Origin: Desulfobulbus oligotrophicus
Lineage (GTDB): Bacteria > Desulfobacterota > Desulfobulbia > Desulfobulbales > Desulfobulbaceae
Assembly (NCBI RefSeq): GCF_016446285.1
Contig: NZ_CP054140.1
Location: 1,159,501 to 1,223,500 of the forward strand
Length of the DNA: 64,000 nt
Direction: 5' to 3'
Below are positions 62,931 to 64,000 of the stretch, piece after piece. How positions within the stretch are numbered: position 1 is the first letter of the stretch; each line of letters begins with the position of its first letter. Position numbers and translations under genes: made by a program. The notes beneath the pieces were generated by a model. The model was not told where the DNA came from, did no database searches, and saw only the letters and a list, made by a program, of their open reading frames with translations.

Positions 62931-64000
62931 GTGACCAGTCTTTTTAGAAAACTTGGGGAGCATTTTCCCCCTATTATTTTTTTATTGGCACTGCTGTCTG
63001 CCTTTCCGCCGTTGGCGACAGACATGTACCTGCCGGCCTTACCTTTGCTGCAACATCAGTGGCAGGTCCCTCTGGTGACGATCAACTTCACTCTGGTTAT
63101 TTTTTTCCTCACGTACTGTGCCTTTATCTTAGTATACGGACCGCTGTCTGATCGTTACGGGAGAAAACCACCTCTGCTTGTCGGTGTGGGGGTGTTTGTT
63201 GTTGCCTGTCTCTTCTGCGCCATGGCACAAAGCCCCGGCATGTTGATTGGCGGCCGCTTTGCTCAGGGTGCCGGTGCTGCGGCCGCCTCAGCAATTGTCT
63301 TTGCTATCTGTAAGGACCGGTTTACCGGGCAACAGCGACAGCGGATCTTTATTCAGATCGGGGTTATCGTTGCGGCCGCACCGATGATCGCTCCTGTTCT
63401 CGGTGGCTGGATCTTGGCATTGTGGTCCTGGCGTTGGATTTTTTTACTGCAGGCTGCTCTCGGCACATTGGCGTTTATCGGCGTGGTACGCATGAGAGAG
63501 TCGTTGCAGTCAGAGATAATGCCCAGTTTTTCCGAGGTGGCCGGGAGCTATTTTCGTCTCTTTGGGAACAGCCGATATATCTTATTGCTCGCCACCTTTT
63601 CCTGTACCTGTGTGCCGATTTTTTCTTTTATCGGCGGTTCTCCCGATCTGTATATAACCCGGCTGGGGTTTACTGAACAACAGTTCAGCTATTTTTTCGG
63701 ATTTAATGCCCTGGCCTTTATTCTGGCCCCACTCAGCCTTTCTCGACTTGTTCCGTACGTTCCTGTGACCAGGATTATGCCCGGTGCCTTTATCGGTATG
63801 CTGATTGCGTCCCTGTTTTTATTGTGCCCTTTGCTTTCACTGCCATGGCGATTGACGTTGCCGATGTTTTGTCTGACCTTCTGCTTTTCCTTTTGCCGGC
63901 CGGCCGGAAACAACCTGATACTTGAACAGGTGCAGCAGGATACCGGCGCTGCCTCGTCTTTCATGGTTTTTTGTTACTTTATGATCGGGGCGCTGTCTAT
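62931..64000 (+). CDS. Bcr/CflA-type MFS drug-efflux transporter (partial, cut by window end)
   Basis: An open frame of 356 codons with no stop before the window ends. It begins with GTG at 62931, with GAGGGA about six bases upstream. The protein reads MTSLFRKLGEHFPPII, then AFPPLATDMYLPALP, the MFS signature LSDRYGRKPPLL, and GRFAQGAGAAAASAIV, with many hydrophobic helices. These are the marks of the Bcr/CflA family of drug:H+ antiporters. Confidence 0.88.
   Translation, partial: MTSLFRKLGEHFPPIIFLLALLSAFPPLATDMYLPALPLLQHQWQVPLVTINFTLVIFFLTYCAFILVYGPLSDRYGRKPPLLVGVGVFVVACLFCAMAQSPGMLIGGRFAQGAGAAAASAIVFAICKDRFTGQQRQRIFIQIGVIVAAAPMIAPVLGGWILALWSWRWIFLLQAALGTLAFIGVVRMRESLQSEIMPSFSEVAGSYFRLFGNSRYILLLATFSCTCVPIFSFIGGSPDLYITRLGFTEQQFSYFFGFNALAFILAPLSLSRLVPYVPVTRIMPGAFIGMLIASLFLLCPLLSLPWRLTLPMFCLTFCFSFCRPAGNNLILEQVQQDTGAASSFMVFCYFMIGALS

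Noticed and set aside
1-64000. tRNA/rRNA genes, CRISPR arrays, insertion sequences, prophage or integron parts
   Set aside because: Intergenic regions were read for T-loop patterns, direct repeat arrays, transposase or integrase motifs and terminal repeats; none was found.

Overview
The window looks like a chromosomal segment of a Gram-negative anaerobe of the Desulfobacterota, most like the Desulfobulbales sulfate reducers or sulfur disproportionators. This is inferred from family make-up only: housekeeping NifU/NifS, FAD-dependent thymidylate synthase ThyX, NADP-type glutamate dehydrogenase, PEP synthase, a deltaproteobacterial type II secretion operon with GspN, LPS-core glycosyltransferases and orphan sensor kinases. 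No rRNA, tRNA, CRISPR array, insertion sequence, prophage or attachment site was seen. Gene density is high and almost every gene is intact.

Layout. 1-6.6 kb holds metabolic and envelope genes: a metallo-beta-lactamase-fold hydrolase, a divergent NagB-like sugar-phosphate isomerase/deaminase, gdhA with a clear terminator, and convergent GT9 and GT2 glycosyltransferases. From 13.9 down to 5.8 kb a minus-strand series runs pgm, nifU, nifS, thyX, a PilB/GspE-type ATPase carrying a C-terminal cyclic-nucleotide-binding domain, then the GT2 gene. ppsA diverges from pgm. From 17.5 to 32.2 kb lies a complete type II secretion locus in the order G-H-I-J-K-L-M-N-C-D-E, led by a large beta-propeller-like protein with a CFI-box C-terminus. 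gspF is inverted and convergent with gspE, downstream of a DtxR-family regulator. From 32.9 to 40.9 kb lie DNA-repair and RNA genes (recN, a PP-loop ATPase, a CCA-adding/poly(A) polymerase-type enzyme, rlmE, yebC, ruvC, ruvA, ruvB). From 41.1 to 57.3 kb is the division/cell-wall (dcw) cluster: mraZ, rsmH, ftsL, an ftsI-like gene, a murE-murF fusion, mraY, murD, murG, murC, murB, ftsQ, ftsA, ftsZ. After it come a radical SAM protein, two sensor kinases (one hybrid) and a Bcr/CflA-type efflux transporter cut off by the window end.

The most striking observation is in the dcw cluster. The protein in the FtsI/PBP3 position keeps the non-catalytic FtsI landmarks and a C-terminal PASTA-like domain, but I cannot find any of the three penicillin-binding motifs (SxxK, SxN, KTG) at their expected places. 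ftsW, normally between murD and murG, is absent; those two genes overlap by 10 bp. The septal SEDS polymerase and its transpeptidase partner are therefore respectively missing and apparently catalytically dead at this locus, although every other step from UDP-MurNAc precursors to the Z-ring is present. Upstream, a predicted promoter is followed by four TGG repeats at exactly 10-bp spacing, matching the known layout of an MraZ operator.

Other unusual points are a secretin with a C-terminal TPR extension paired with a GspC that has no visible PDZ domain, the cNMP-domain ATPase, a NagB homologue lacking the usual Asp of the GxDGH motif, a DtxR-type regulator with a cysteine-rich tail beside a perfect inverted repeat, and a perfect 8-bp inverted repeat between ftsA and ftsZ.
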